From: Gymnopus androsaceus JB14
Taxonomy: Eukaryota > Basidiomycota > Agaricomycetes > Agaricales > Omphalotaceae
Assembly: GCA_009733575.1 (NCBI GenBank)
Contig: ML769462.1
Location: 39,476 to 57,068, forward strand
Direction: 5' to 3'
DNA length: 17,593 nt
Shown: positions 1 through 8,235 of the stretch, one piece after another
Numbering within the stretch: position 1 is the stretch's first letter
How the letters are laid out: every line of letters starts with the position of its first letter
The notes under the pieces: model-generated
What the model was told of the DNA's origin: nothing
What the model saw: only the letters and a program-made list of their open reading frames with translations
The model's database searches: none
Made by a program: the position numbers and the translations under genes

Positions 1-165
1 AGCATTAGGCGGTGGTCCGTATGCATATTGACTAGGACCTGGATAATTATAATAGTCAGGTCGACTACCTATCGGCGGTGCATAAGCATTAGGCGGTGGT
101 CCATACGCATATTGACTAGGACCTGGATAATAGTCAGGTCGACTAGTCATCGGCGGTGCATAAAA
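1..165 (-). repeat. 78-bp coding tandem repeat in the WW protein tail (copy A)
   Basis: The segment encoding SRPDYYPGPSQYAYGPPPNA recurs every 78 bp (26 codons). The anchor CGACTA is seen at 62 and again at 140. The outer unit carries an extra 6 bp, which reads as an added Asn-Tyr. More units may lie beyond the window edge. Confidence 0.8.
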
Positions 166-993
166 CCTGGAGCCAAAACGCCGTTCCATTCTCTGCTGCT
201 CGCGGACCATCTTGCGTTCAAATTTTCCTTGTCGACGCTGAAATGATTTAAATTAATCATTTTAAAAAAAGAGACCATTTACTCACCATAGCGCGTCTGT
301 CCAGAGCCATTGGTGGAGCCAGAGCCATCGGTGGAGCGAGAGCCCTTGGCGCCATAGTATTAGCACTGCTGCGCTCTGGTGAGATAGCACCGGCTCCACT
401 CGGAATACCTCTGCCACTTAGCTCTCCCGCTGGGCTTCCTTCAGTATGTTTCCCCAATTCTCCCATTATACCCCTCCGAAGTTGTGTTATCAGCCCCCCT
501 CCAGATGACCGCCGCGAACCCATAGCTCTGCCAGTAGCCTGGGAAGTTAGCCCAAACATCTCGCCTCTATCGCCTTCACGCGAGTCTCTCAGGTTCATGC
601 CGGCGGTTCTGGTAACAAGACTGTCGCGATCATCATAATTCCCTCGAGTAGCGGACTCGGGCTCTTCAATGTCTTGGGAAGAATATTTGGCATCTCTATC
701 GTAAGGCGGAGGGGAAGGCGACGGGGATCTCCTTGACCTGCCCATCGAGGCTTGGAGTTTACCTCGGTCTTCTGGATGCTGTCGGAGATATTGCTCGTCC
801 TCGTATGGATGAACCCAGATTGAACGGGGTGGATCGGAGAGGGTGTCGACCTGGTAGAGGGATAAGATGAATAAGAAGAGAGATTATTATGATTAGGATC
901 AATCCCAAGACTCACGTAGTAAGGGTAGCCTGCATCGTTGAATTCCTCGATCCAGCCAGCAGGAAGAGATAATTTGTTTGGATAGGAAGTCAT
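1..993 (-). CDS. WW-domain protein, copy A (3' end off the window)
   Basis: I see three exons on the minus strand, 993-916, 850-287 and 237 down to 1, with GT-AG introns of 65 and 49 bp. The frame is open throughout. The ATG at 993 directly precedes a WW domain whose first strand (LPAGWIEEFNDAGYPYYV) ends exon 1. The domain is completed in exon 2 with DPPRSIW, giving the two Trp and the closing Pro that bind proline-rich ligands. The middle is Ser/Pro/Arg-rich and probably disordered (RSRRSPSPSPPPY). Exon 3 has a basic, Arg/Glu-rich helix, then 26-residue Tyr/Pro-rich repeats that leave the window. WW domains are known adaptors for proline-rich partners. The PPPY in the protein itself could be a WW ligand, which is inference. 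No catalytic domain is visible. A CCT-like gene lies just upstream on the same strand, and copy B is at 4041-5179. Confidence 0.72.
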
Positions 994-1249
994 TAGGGTC
1001 AAAAATGCGAGAAAGATATTGATAAAATCTTGTAGGATAACTCGCCATTTTATACTTAGGGATCGGGAGGTCAGAAGCAGGGAAGGCTGTGAAGGCTGTT
1101 CGGTTATGCGGGTCTGCTCTTATGTCCCGAGCTACATACTCCCAATTTGAGCACAGCAATTCAACTCCAACAGACCAGTCGATCCAGTTTGGATGACGAC
1201 GATATACGGCAACGCATAATAGAAAATGATAATGATCTAATTGCAGTAT

Positions 1250-2048
1250 TTAGCACGGATACATATAAAACTCGACAAGAGGTTCAGGTATCTCTTCCGA
1301 TGCAGGAGAGGTGGGTGTTGTGGGACTCGGAGGAGCTGTCGGCGTGGAGGTAGCTGGCGTCACCAGAGTCAACCCCGTTGTTCGCTTGGTTAATATTACT
1401 TTCCCTATCGACGGTGTCAGTTGTCTAGTCAATAAGGCGCTATTATCACTCACCAATCCTTCTCATCGCGTCATACCCTTTGAGCCTAACTTTATCACAA
1501 GCTGGGTCGACAGTAGCGCCTTCATCGAGAACAACATAGTCAATATTTCGTTCCCGAAGGAAGTGTTCGTGTATTTGCCACGGAGCGTCCGGGAGCACTT
1601 GGTCGACCCATCTACAATGACGAACAAGTTCGCATCTTCAAGATGGGGTATCGCTGTCACGGTGGGAGTTCCGTAGGCTTCGCAGAGTTGGTCGGAAAAG
1701 ACGCCTATTATGAGATGAACGGAGGGAAAGGATAGTTTGGTTTGACGAAGTTGGAGGGCGTGGCTGGAGAGGGTGTAAATAAGTAATACTCAAATAGTAA
1801 GGAAAGCGCCACGTACCCCACATTGAAGATATCAAACAACCCATCGACATAAATACGCCTTGTCCTGTTATCTAATATCTTTCCAGCAGGAGCAAGACCC
1901 AGACTGGTCCGCGCATAAGTCTGAATGTCAGTCGCAGAAAGCTTGACTCTAGCGAATTTATCGGGTAGAGGAGGTTCGGTAGTAGCTGGACCCAGCATAA
2001 AGTCGGTGCTAGAGTCGGACAAGTCGCCACTGAGGACAGATGACGCGT
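1250..2048 (-). pseudogene. Choline-phosphate cytidylyltransferase-like fragment, copy A, lacking its start
   Basis: Exons are 2048-1817, 1763-1454 and 1404-1250, with introns of 53 and 49 bp. The product resembles the nucleotidyltransferase fold of CTP:phosphocholine cytidylyltransferase, the rate-setting enzyme of the Kennedy pathway. Visible matches are RRIYVDGLFDIFNVG, HALQLRQ, GVFSDQLCEAYGTPT, RWVDQVLPDAPW and IDYVVLDEG. The ATG and first codon are missing because the duplication breakpoint falls there. One base is also missing near 1640 (GAAGATGC against GAAAGATGC in copy B), which shifts the frame inside exon 2. Exon 3 ends VEFYMYPC. The HxGH catalytic motif reads NVGH, and the family's RTxGxSTS signature is not present after TKRT. 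Probably non-functional as it stands. Confidence 0.72.
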
Positions 2049-2055
2049 TAAAAAG

Positions 2056-2241
2056 TTCTACGGATCTGCTTCAGATACAAACCAAGATGTTACATTGACC
2101 GAAGCACTTTCCATTGCCTACGAGAAACTGAAAGATGAAGCCAGTGATCTGATAGTGGAAGAGAAAGCCTTGGAATTGCAGATCGAAGAGTACACAGGAG
2201 TGCGCGCGCTTGATTTAGACAGATCGTGGAGGACTAACTGA
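2056..2241 (+). pseudogene. Orphan C-terminal coding fragment next to the duplication breakpoint
   Basis: An open frame with no ATG (open back to 2044) ends at TGA 2239-2241. Its roughly 60 residues are acidic and look helical (EALSIAYEKLKDEASDLI, then EEKALELQIEEYTGV). It starts immediately after the point where CCT homology ends. I do not recognise the family. It may be the last exon of a gene whose upstream part was replaced by the duplication, or a chance open frame. The amphipathic, non-repetitive composition favours a real remnant. Confidence 0.35.
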
Positions 2242-2308
2242 GGACTTGCGGCTGAGGCGCGTACTCAGAACCCGTGACACGGTGTGACTCCTCGTGTTTC
2301 TTCCGCCC

Positions 2309-3669
2309 ATGAGCGTCGACGTCCAACCTCAGCCTCAGCATACGCTCTCTGAACGTCGATTTCCCAACGAAATTTTTGCTGCCATCATCGATAATCTCAG
2401 TGACGACCCTTTTTCACTTGGAAACATTTCGCTCGTCTGCAGAGACTTTGTTGTCTTCTCCCAGCCACACTTGTTCCGACACATTGACTTGGTATCTGGA
2501 AGTCTTGCCGGATGCGCAGAGGCAGCACTTCCTCATAAACGCAGAAGCCAATTCGTTGGTATTCTCTCTGATCCACGAACATCCTCCTTGGGACGATACG
2601 TTCGACGCCTCGATTTACCGGCAAATGCGACTGGAGTCGGAAAAGGTGGCAAAAGTGCTCGACGGGACCACGTCCCGGATACCTTGCTCATATTGCAGAG
2701 CTTGCCATTTCTTACCGAAGTCAGGTTGCACATAGGACGTTCGAACACTTCCATGCGATACGAAAGTATTTGAGCGGGCAGCTTCAGAGACTTTGGGTCA
2801 GAGGTGTACATCTCCGGAAGGCTGCTCACTTTCAGGACTTTCAAAGGTTGTTAACGTCCCTAACCGAGCTGAAGTTCCTCGCAATTGATGATTTTTCTGC
2901 ACACCGGAATCTGGTATTGGACCAGACGGCGCTTGTCCTCCCAAGCTCATTGAGAGAATTACATCTCACCGATGTGGATAATTATAGTATCAACCTCGTG
3001 GGATTAGGGATTGAGATATCATATCCTCCATTGCTCAGCACCATTCTTGTTGAGTTGAACCCGAACAAGGTTACATGGTTCAATGATTATGGTCTGTAAG
3101 ACTATGGAGATCACTTAGGCCCGTGACAGCAGTCACAATAGATATGGATGATGAACGCTTTTGGTACTTGCCGCCAGATCGTGTAGCACATGGTAAGCAA
3201 GCATAGTGTTGTTCACAAAGGTTTACACTCATTCAGGTTACTCTCCGTATCAACAATAGATCTGAATATCTTTCTACGTGGGTTCGAACAGTCCTCACCT
3301 TGAATTTCGCTGCTCTCAATCCCCTGCCCTTGCCTTACATTTTCGCTCTTTTAATTGCCAAGTCTTCCTGATTCGGTTTGCGACATTTCTTTCGACTTCG
3401 ATGCTGGAGCGACCGATGGCCCTGCAGACTGCGACTCGAGATTGAGGGAGTGGGATGACTGGGATCAGGTGTTGATAAACAGATACCAGCGAGGATTGTT
3501 GAATCGTGTCTGGTTCCAGATGTACGACTCGGATGATGTCTTGGGATGGACTCTTCGTCCTCTTTCGGACCGTACTCCTGACCTTTCGATATTGGACCGT
3601 GTGCGGAAGTTTCTAACCCAGTCGGACAAGGCGGGGATCATCGAGGTTGACTATTCTAGATATTTTTGA
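2309..3669 (+). pseudogene. F-box protein gene, frameshifted
   Basis: ATG at 2309 opens a short Gln/Pro-rich leader, then a classic fungal F-box at about residues 15-55: FPNEIFAAIIDNL, then SLVCRDFVVFSQPHLF. F-box proteins recruit substrates to SCF ubiquitin ligases through Skp1. Leu-rich segments typical of fungal F-box proteins follow in other frames: YVRRLDLP, LQSLPFLTEVRLHI, then LRELHLTDVDNY. A possible 44-bp intron lies at 3193-3236. The C-terminal part (LPDSVCDISFDFDAGATDGP onward) ends at TGA 3667-3669. The frame changes near 2745, 3090, 3240 and 3350, so one continuous product cannot be read. Each break needs only a single-base change, so sequencing error is possible. It is convergent with WW copy B. 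Confidence 0.65.
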
Positions 3670-4040
3670 GACTGAATGAGACAGATCTTGGCATCCGAAG
3701 GGTGCCCATACATACAGCTACTAGTAGTCGAGGTACTCAAGTGGGCGTATCATCAGCTATGGAGAAGCTTCGGTTATTTTTGAATCCAGCTGAAGGTTAA
3801 ACTGAGGCCCAGGACGCGCTGTCTCAAGATTCAATCGCTCTGGTTCTATCTTTTCCCTATATACAGTATATAGAGTCAATGGCAGAGGATGATACTAGCT
3901 TGTATTCAGAGAAAGACGGGAAGGTACCGTACATATACACAAGGAAGTATTACTGTACAATAGATTATTAGAAGATGTTTAAGTATTAAAAAATGTGTCC
4001 GAAGGTGGGATATTAGTCCTCGAGTTACTCTGCCTATAAA
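3670..4040. other. Convergent intergenic spacer
   Basis: This spacer lies between the 3' ends of the F-box gene and WW copy B. It is moderately AT-rich. I see no open frame, RNA gene or clear repeat. It presumably holds both 3' UTRs. Confidence 0.5.
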
Positions 4041-5179
4041 TCAGAATATTGCATCCAAAACCACTTCTGTCTCAATTGCATCAACTAATGGATCTCGACG
4101 TTCTCCATAGTACCGATCTTGCTGCATACGTGGATCATAGGCATAGGCATTAGGCGGTGGTCCGTATGCATATTGACTAGGACCTGGATAATACTCAGGT
4201 CGACTAGCTGTCGGTGGTGCATATGCAGTAGGCGGTGGTCCGTATGCATATTGACTAGGACCTGGGTAATAGTCAGGTCGACTAGTCGTCGGCGGTGCAT
4301 AAAACCTGGAGCCAAAACGTTTTTCCATTTTCTCCTGCTCACGCTGCATTTTACGGTCGTTCTTCTCCTGCTCGCGGTCCATCTTGCGTTCAAAGCTTCC
4401 TTGTCGACGCTGAAATTATTCAAATTAACCATCTTAGAAACATCAAAAAAAAAGACCGTTTACTCACCATAGCGCGTCTGTCCATAACCATTGGCGGAGC
4501 GGAAGCGCAAGCCCTTGCATTGGCGCCATAGTATTAGCACTACCGCGCTCTGGTGACATGGCACCGCTTATGGCCCCACGAATACCTCTGCCACTTGGCT
4601 CTCCCGGTGCTGGGCTTCCTTGAATATGTTTCCCCAGTTCCCCCATTAAACCCCTCCGAAGCTGTGTTATCAACCCTCCTCCAGATGACCGCCGCTGCCT
4701 CCGCGAAGCCATAGCTCCGCCAGTAGCCTGGGACGCTAGCCCAAACAGCCCGCCTCTATCGCTCTCACGCGAGTCTCTGTTGTTCATGCCGGGGGTTCTA
4801 GTGAGAAGACTGTCAGCGATCATCGTAATTCCCTCGAGTAGCGGACTCGGGCTCTTTGATATCTTGGGAAGGATATCTAGAATCTCTATCGTAAGGCGGA
4901 GGGGAAGGCGACGGCGACGGGGATCTCCTTGACCTGACCATCCGGGGTTGGAGTTTACCTCGGTCTTTTGGATGCTGTTGGAGATATTGCTCGTCCTCGT
5001 ATGGATGAACCCAGATTGAACGAGGTGGATTAGAGAGAGTGTCGACCTGGTAGAGGGATGTGGTGAATAAGAAGAGAGATTATAATTATTCAGAGACTCA
5101 CGTAGTAAGGATCACCCGCATCGTTAAATTCCTCGATCCAGCCAACAGGAAGGGATAGGTTGTTTGGATAGGAAGTCAT
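4041..5179 (-). CDS. WW-domain protein, copy B (frameshifted in exon 2)
   Basis: Exons are 5179-5102, 5046-4468 and 4409-4041, with introns of 55 and 58 bp. ATG at 5179 begins a WW domain equivalent to copy A (LPVGWIEEFNDAGDPYYV, then NPPRSIW). A Ser/Pro/Arg-rich linker and a Gly/Arg/Ser region (RRSSGGGLITQLRRGLMGEL) follow. Exon 3 has a long Glu/Lys/Arg helix (REQEKNDRKMQREQEKMEK), two Tyr/Pro-rich 26-residue repeats and a short acidic tail ending at TGA 4041-4043. An extra base near 4820 makes an in-frame stop after YDDR, and a compensating shift near 4505 restores the frame. The exon length is still a multiple of three, so both events look like single indels. The role is probably adaptor-like; no enzyme domain is seen. 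Confidence 0.68.
4141..4306 (-). repeat. 78-bp coding tandem repeat in the WW protein tail (copy B)
   Basis: Two units spaced exactly 78 bp (anchor CGACTAG at 4201 and 4279) encode SRP-(D/E)-YYPGPSQYAYGPPP and APPTxSRP. This is the same unit as in copy A, without the 6-bp insertion. Confidence 0.8.
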
Positions 5180-6312
5180 TAGGGTGTGTAGAAATGCGCT
5201 GAGAAAGATAGTGATAAAATCTCGTAGAATAACTCGCCATTTATACTTAGCGGGAGGTCGGAAGGAAGGAAGGCGGCTGTGAAGGCTGTTCGGATATGCG
5301 GGTCTGCTTCTCCACATATCCGAGCTATACTCCAATGTCCCGAGCTACATACAGTACTCCCAATTTGAGCACAGCAATTAAACCTTAACAGACCAGTTTG
5401 GATGACGACGATATATGGCATCGCATAATAGAAAATGATCTGCAGCATTTAGCATTACATAGAACTACTTACATGGGCATACATATTAAAACTCGACGAG
5501 AGGTTCAGGTATCTCTTCCTGTGCAGGAGAGGTGGGTGTTGTGGGACTCGGAGGAGCTGTCGGCGTGGAGGTAGCTGGTGTCACCAGAGTCAAACCCATT
5601 GTTCGCTTGGTTAATATTACTTTCCCTATCGACAAAGTGAGTTGTCTATTAAGTAAGGCACTAGCAATACTCACCAATCCTTTTCATCGCATCATATCCT
5701 TTGAGCCTAACTTTATCACAAGCTGGGTCGACAGTAGCACCTTCATCGAGAACAACATAGTCAATGTTTCTTTCCCGTAGAAGTGTTCGTTTATTTGCCA
5801 CGGAGCGTCCGGAAGGACTTGGTCGACCCATCTACAGTGACGAACAAGCTCGCATCTTTCAAGATGGGGTATCGCTGTGGGAGTTCCGTAGGCTTCGCAG
5901 AGTTGGTCGGAAAAGACGCCTATTATTAGATGGACGGAGGGAAAGGATAGTTTGGCTTGACGAAGTTGGAGGGCGTGGCTGGAGAGGGTGCAGTAAGTAA
6001 TACTCAAATAGTAAGGAAAGCGCCACGTACCCCACATTGAAGATATCAAACAACCCATCGACATAAATACGCCTCGTCCTGTTATCTAATATCTTTCCAG
6101 CAGGAGCAAGACCCAGACTGGTCCGCGCACAAGTCTGAATGTCAGTCGCAGAAAGCCTGACTGTAGCGAATTTATCGTATGCTTCTGGGGTAGGAGGAGG
6201 TTCGGTAGTAGCTGGACCAAACATAAAGTCGGCGCTAGAGTCTAGTGAGCGACGCCGGGGTCTGAGACGACTTCAAAGTCAGACAAGTCGTCACTGAGGA
6301 CAGATGACGCGT
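4146..6312. repeat. Segmental duplication, copy B (WW gene plus CCT gene with its start)
   Basis: This is the direct partner of 1-2048. It is the more complete copy: here the CCT start codon and the whole WW C-terminus are present. The offset between copies rises from about 4,145 bp at the left to about 4,264 bp at the right because of small indels. Confidence 0.85.
5180..5485. other. Spacer between CCT and WW genes (copy B)
   Basis: About 306 bp separates the CCT stop from the WW start; both genes read leftwards. It should hold the CCT 3' UTR and the WW promoter. A related spacer of about 256 bp occurs in copy A (994-1249). No TATA box or other motif stands out. Confidence 0.45.
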
Positions 6313-6316
6313 CCAT
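5486..6316 (-). CDS. Choline-phosphate cytidylyltransferase-like protein, copy B (two indels)
   Basis: Exons are 6316-6031, 5978-5675 and 5625-5486, with introns of 52 and 49 bp. The start is ATG at 6316 (MDASSVLSDDLSDFEVVSDP). The fold matches CTP:phosphocholine cytidylyltransferase: RRIYVDGLFDIFNVG, GHALQLRQAKLSFPSVHLII, GVFSDQLCEAYGTPT, HLERCELVRHCRWVDQVL, then a Thr/Pro-rich tail (TPTAPPSPTTPTSPAQEE) ending VEF-stop. Exons 1 and 2 are each one base short of the expected phase, near 6255 (GACCCCGG run) and 5778 (TTCTAC where copy A has TTCCTTC). This fits two single-base deletions. Repaired length would be about 243 residues, shorter than typical CCTs, with no amphipathic membrane-binding helix. 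HxGH reads NVGH and RTxGxSTS is absent, so catalysis is doubtful. Divergent from ARPC2. Confidence 0.7.
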
Positions 6317-6716
6317 GATCGTGGTAGGTAATGGAAAGCAACCAGGTTTGCCTCATGCTCGATAGAGTCTAGAAGATGGACAACGTGATGGGAATTCTCT
6401 GGTTTTTGAATTTTTGCCGCTTTTCATTAGAGTCCAGTCGAGTCATTCTTGGGAGTACTCTGAATGCTATAGTTCAAAAAGGAGAATTCGCGTCTGAGAA
6501 TAAGATGAGATTCTATAGTAGAATTTAAGGTCAAAACAGTAATAAAAATGCACCGTAAATTCTGGTCAAACCGCGTCAGGCAATTGGTATTTTCCTATCG
6601 AGATTGAATAAAGCAAAGCAAAGCAGGAAACCAAGGACAAAGCGTTGGTGCGCACCTCAAACCGTAGTAACCCTAACCCTGGCGCTTAATTCTCCTTCAT
6701 TCACGACGACCACAGC
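6317..6716. promoter_or_regulatory. Shared divergent promoter region, CCT-like copy B / ARPC2
   Basis: This 400-bp gap lies between two outward-facing start codons and should carry both promoters and 5' UTRs. There is no convincing TATA box. Visible features are a CAAAG-rich stretch near 6610, a small ATTCTA-TAG-TAGAAT palindrome near 6511, and the AACCCT doublet listed separately. No reading frame of note. Confidence 0.5.
6669..6680 (+). promoter_or_regulatory. Telo-box-like AACCCT doublet upstream of ARPC2
   Basis: AACCCTAACCCT equals two units of the fungal telomere repeat and lies 36 bp upstream of the ARPC2 ATG. Telo-boxes bound by Myb-type telomere-repeat factors are known in promoters of some housekeeping genes. 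A role here is inference from a 12-bp match. Confidence 0.3.
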
Positions 6717-7906
6717 ATGATCTTGCTCGAGGTAATTTCCGTCTTATCATAAAGAAATCAAGCTAATATCACCTTCAGCCTCACAACGTTATCATTCAAA
6801 CTACTCTAGGAGAAAAGATTATAAAGTAATACTTGAATCTGTTCTGGATATCCAATACTCATCGAAATCAGACCCTCTTCACTAGATGTCGCATTCGTAG
6901 ACTACGATGGAGTCCGATTCCATCTCTCCACGCCGGAGCGCAAAACTCTGCTTCTTCTTTCCATGCATATCCGCTGCTGGGATGAGCTCGTCAAATATGG
7001 CGCTCTCGGAGGTATTGCAGCGCGAGTACGGTGCTCTATTGCAGCCTCAAGCTGAAGCCAGAGTACAACGTTAGCTTGGCTATCGACTTGGAACAGGTTC
7101 CCGCTGGTCCAGGTGCGTAATTTCTGCAACAGTATCCGCAGCTTTTCCCTAATCATGCAGTGCAATCCAGAGGACCGTGAAGCTTTCATCTTGTCTGTTG
7201 CTCTATTCAAACGTAATGCGCTGGCAGCTCCGTTTGAATCTGCGTTCAAGAGCCAGAAACAACTGGAATCTTCTGCATCTGGACAGGGAGAGTTGATGCA
7301 GATTCATTACCGTGACGAGGAAGCAATCTACGTGCAGTCTTCTCCCGATAGAGTTACGGTCATCTTCTCCACCATATTCAGCGATGAGACGGATAGGATC
7401 TACGGAAAGGTGTTCTTACAAGTACGAGATCTACTTTGTCTGGCTCTGATTACGCGCTCATCTCTTTTTTTCTTCTTAGGAATTCGTCGACGCTCGTCGT
7501 CAACCCGCCATCCAGAACGCTCCCCAAGTCCTCTACTCGAACCGAGACCCTCCCTTGGAAATCCGCCATCTGAAGCAATCTACGCAATACAGAAGATACG
7601 GGATACGTCACCTTTGTCCTCTTCCCTCAGCACTTTACCGCTGCCAACGCTGCAGGTACCATCTCGCACATACAGCTGTTCGTGACTATCTTCACTACCA
7701 TATTAAATGCTCCAAGGCGTACATGCATTCCAGAATGAGGTATCGTGTGGCCGAGTTCCAAAAGGTGTTGAACAGGGCCAAGCAGGAGGTTGCGACGACG
7801 GAGAGGAAAACTGTCACGTAGGTGTATTCAGCTTTTTCCTTGCATCGCAAAACCTTACTCTTTTTTCTTTCTTTTCAACAGTGGAAGGACCATGTCGACA
7901 CGGTGA
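6717..7906 (+). CDS. ARPC2: Arp2/3 complex subunit 2 (p34/Arc35 family), with several single-base indels
   Basis: ARPC2 with ARPC4 forms the core of the Arp2/3 complex that nucleates branched actin. Exon 1 is five codons (MILLE, 6717-6731), then a 47-bp intron; starting with MILLE is typical of the family. Recognisable blocks in order: PHNVIIQTTLGEKI, FVDYDGVRFHL, YNVSLAIDLEQVPAGP, LFKRNALAAPFESAF, IHYRDEEAIYVQSSPDRVTV, EFVDARR, NAPQVLYSNRDPPLEI, GYVTFVLFPQHF, FRDYLHYHIKCSKAYMHSRM, FQKVLNRAK, and the last exon GRTMSTR. Clean introns are 7113-7170, 7422-7479 and 7818-7881. Single-base frame changes occur near 6825, 6883, 7009, 7060, 7575 and 7680. The interval 6826-6885 is either coding with two indels (it reads like the expected sequence before the DYDGV block) or a 60-bp intron with one indel. 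Conserved motifs are otherwise intact, so sequence error or a recent pseudogene are both possible. Confidence 0.85.
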
Positions 7907-8235
7907 AATGTATACTACTGTATCATGGAATGGATTTAATTGTACACTGAATCGTACACTATCGTACACAAATCGTAGTCGAGTCGTAAAGTTCACAAGT
8001 AGTGTTGTTACACGGGCGATAAAAGCTCCATCCGTCTCGTAGCCAACGCCAGCGGATTATTAGGCGCTAACTGTTCCGGTGTCCGACTCCTGCGACATCA
8101 AAGACTGCAGGTGAGAATTGAATTGAGGGGTTAAGCTGTTAAGACGGACACGTTTTTGGCATGAGACACATCGCCTCATCAACAGCTCTTCTTTCACCGC
8201 AACCGCCATTATCAACGCTCCCTTTGCTTTAGGCC
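7907..8235. other. Intergenic region, ARPC2 to NLR
   Basis: About 330 bp holds the ARPC2 3' UTR and the NLR promoter. A short run of near repeats around GTACAC and ATCGTA lies at about 7940-7980. I see no gene and no clear TATA box. Confidence 0.45.

Larger units (their letters stand above)
1..2048. repeat. Segmental duplication, copy A (WW gene plus truncated CCT gene)
   Basis: This stretch matches 4146-6312 in the same orientation over its whole length, including introns and the spacer between the two genes. The copies differ by scattered substitutions and small indels: for example WW intron 1 is 65 bp here and 55 bp in copy B. They are therefore not identical recent copies. The right edge is sharp: homology stops at 2048, at the second base of CCT codon 2. 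The left edge is outside the window. Confidence 0.85.

Noticed and set aside
4119..4472. Long plus-strand open frame over the WW tail repeats
   Set aside because: It is antisense to the repeated WW exon 3 and owes its openness to the 78-bp repeat; its product is a repeat artefact with no family features.
6669..6680. Interstitial telomere or subtelomere marker
   Set aside because: Only two repeat units; too short to mark a telomere. Kept only as a possible telo-box.
6826..6885. A 60-bp second intron in ARPC2
   Set aside because: It has GT...AG ends, but splicing leaves the frame off by one and removes residues expected before the DYDGV block. Reading it as coding with two indels fits the family better. 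Not fully excluded.
7113..7685. A 190-codon open frame taken as one gene
   Set aside because: Its first part reads through the intron at 7113-7170, and its last part, beyond 7421, reads intron and out-of-frame ARPC2 sequence. Only the middle is the true ARPC2 frame.
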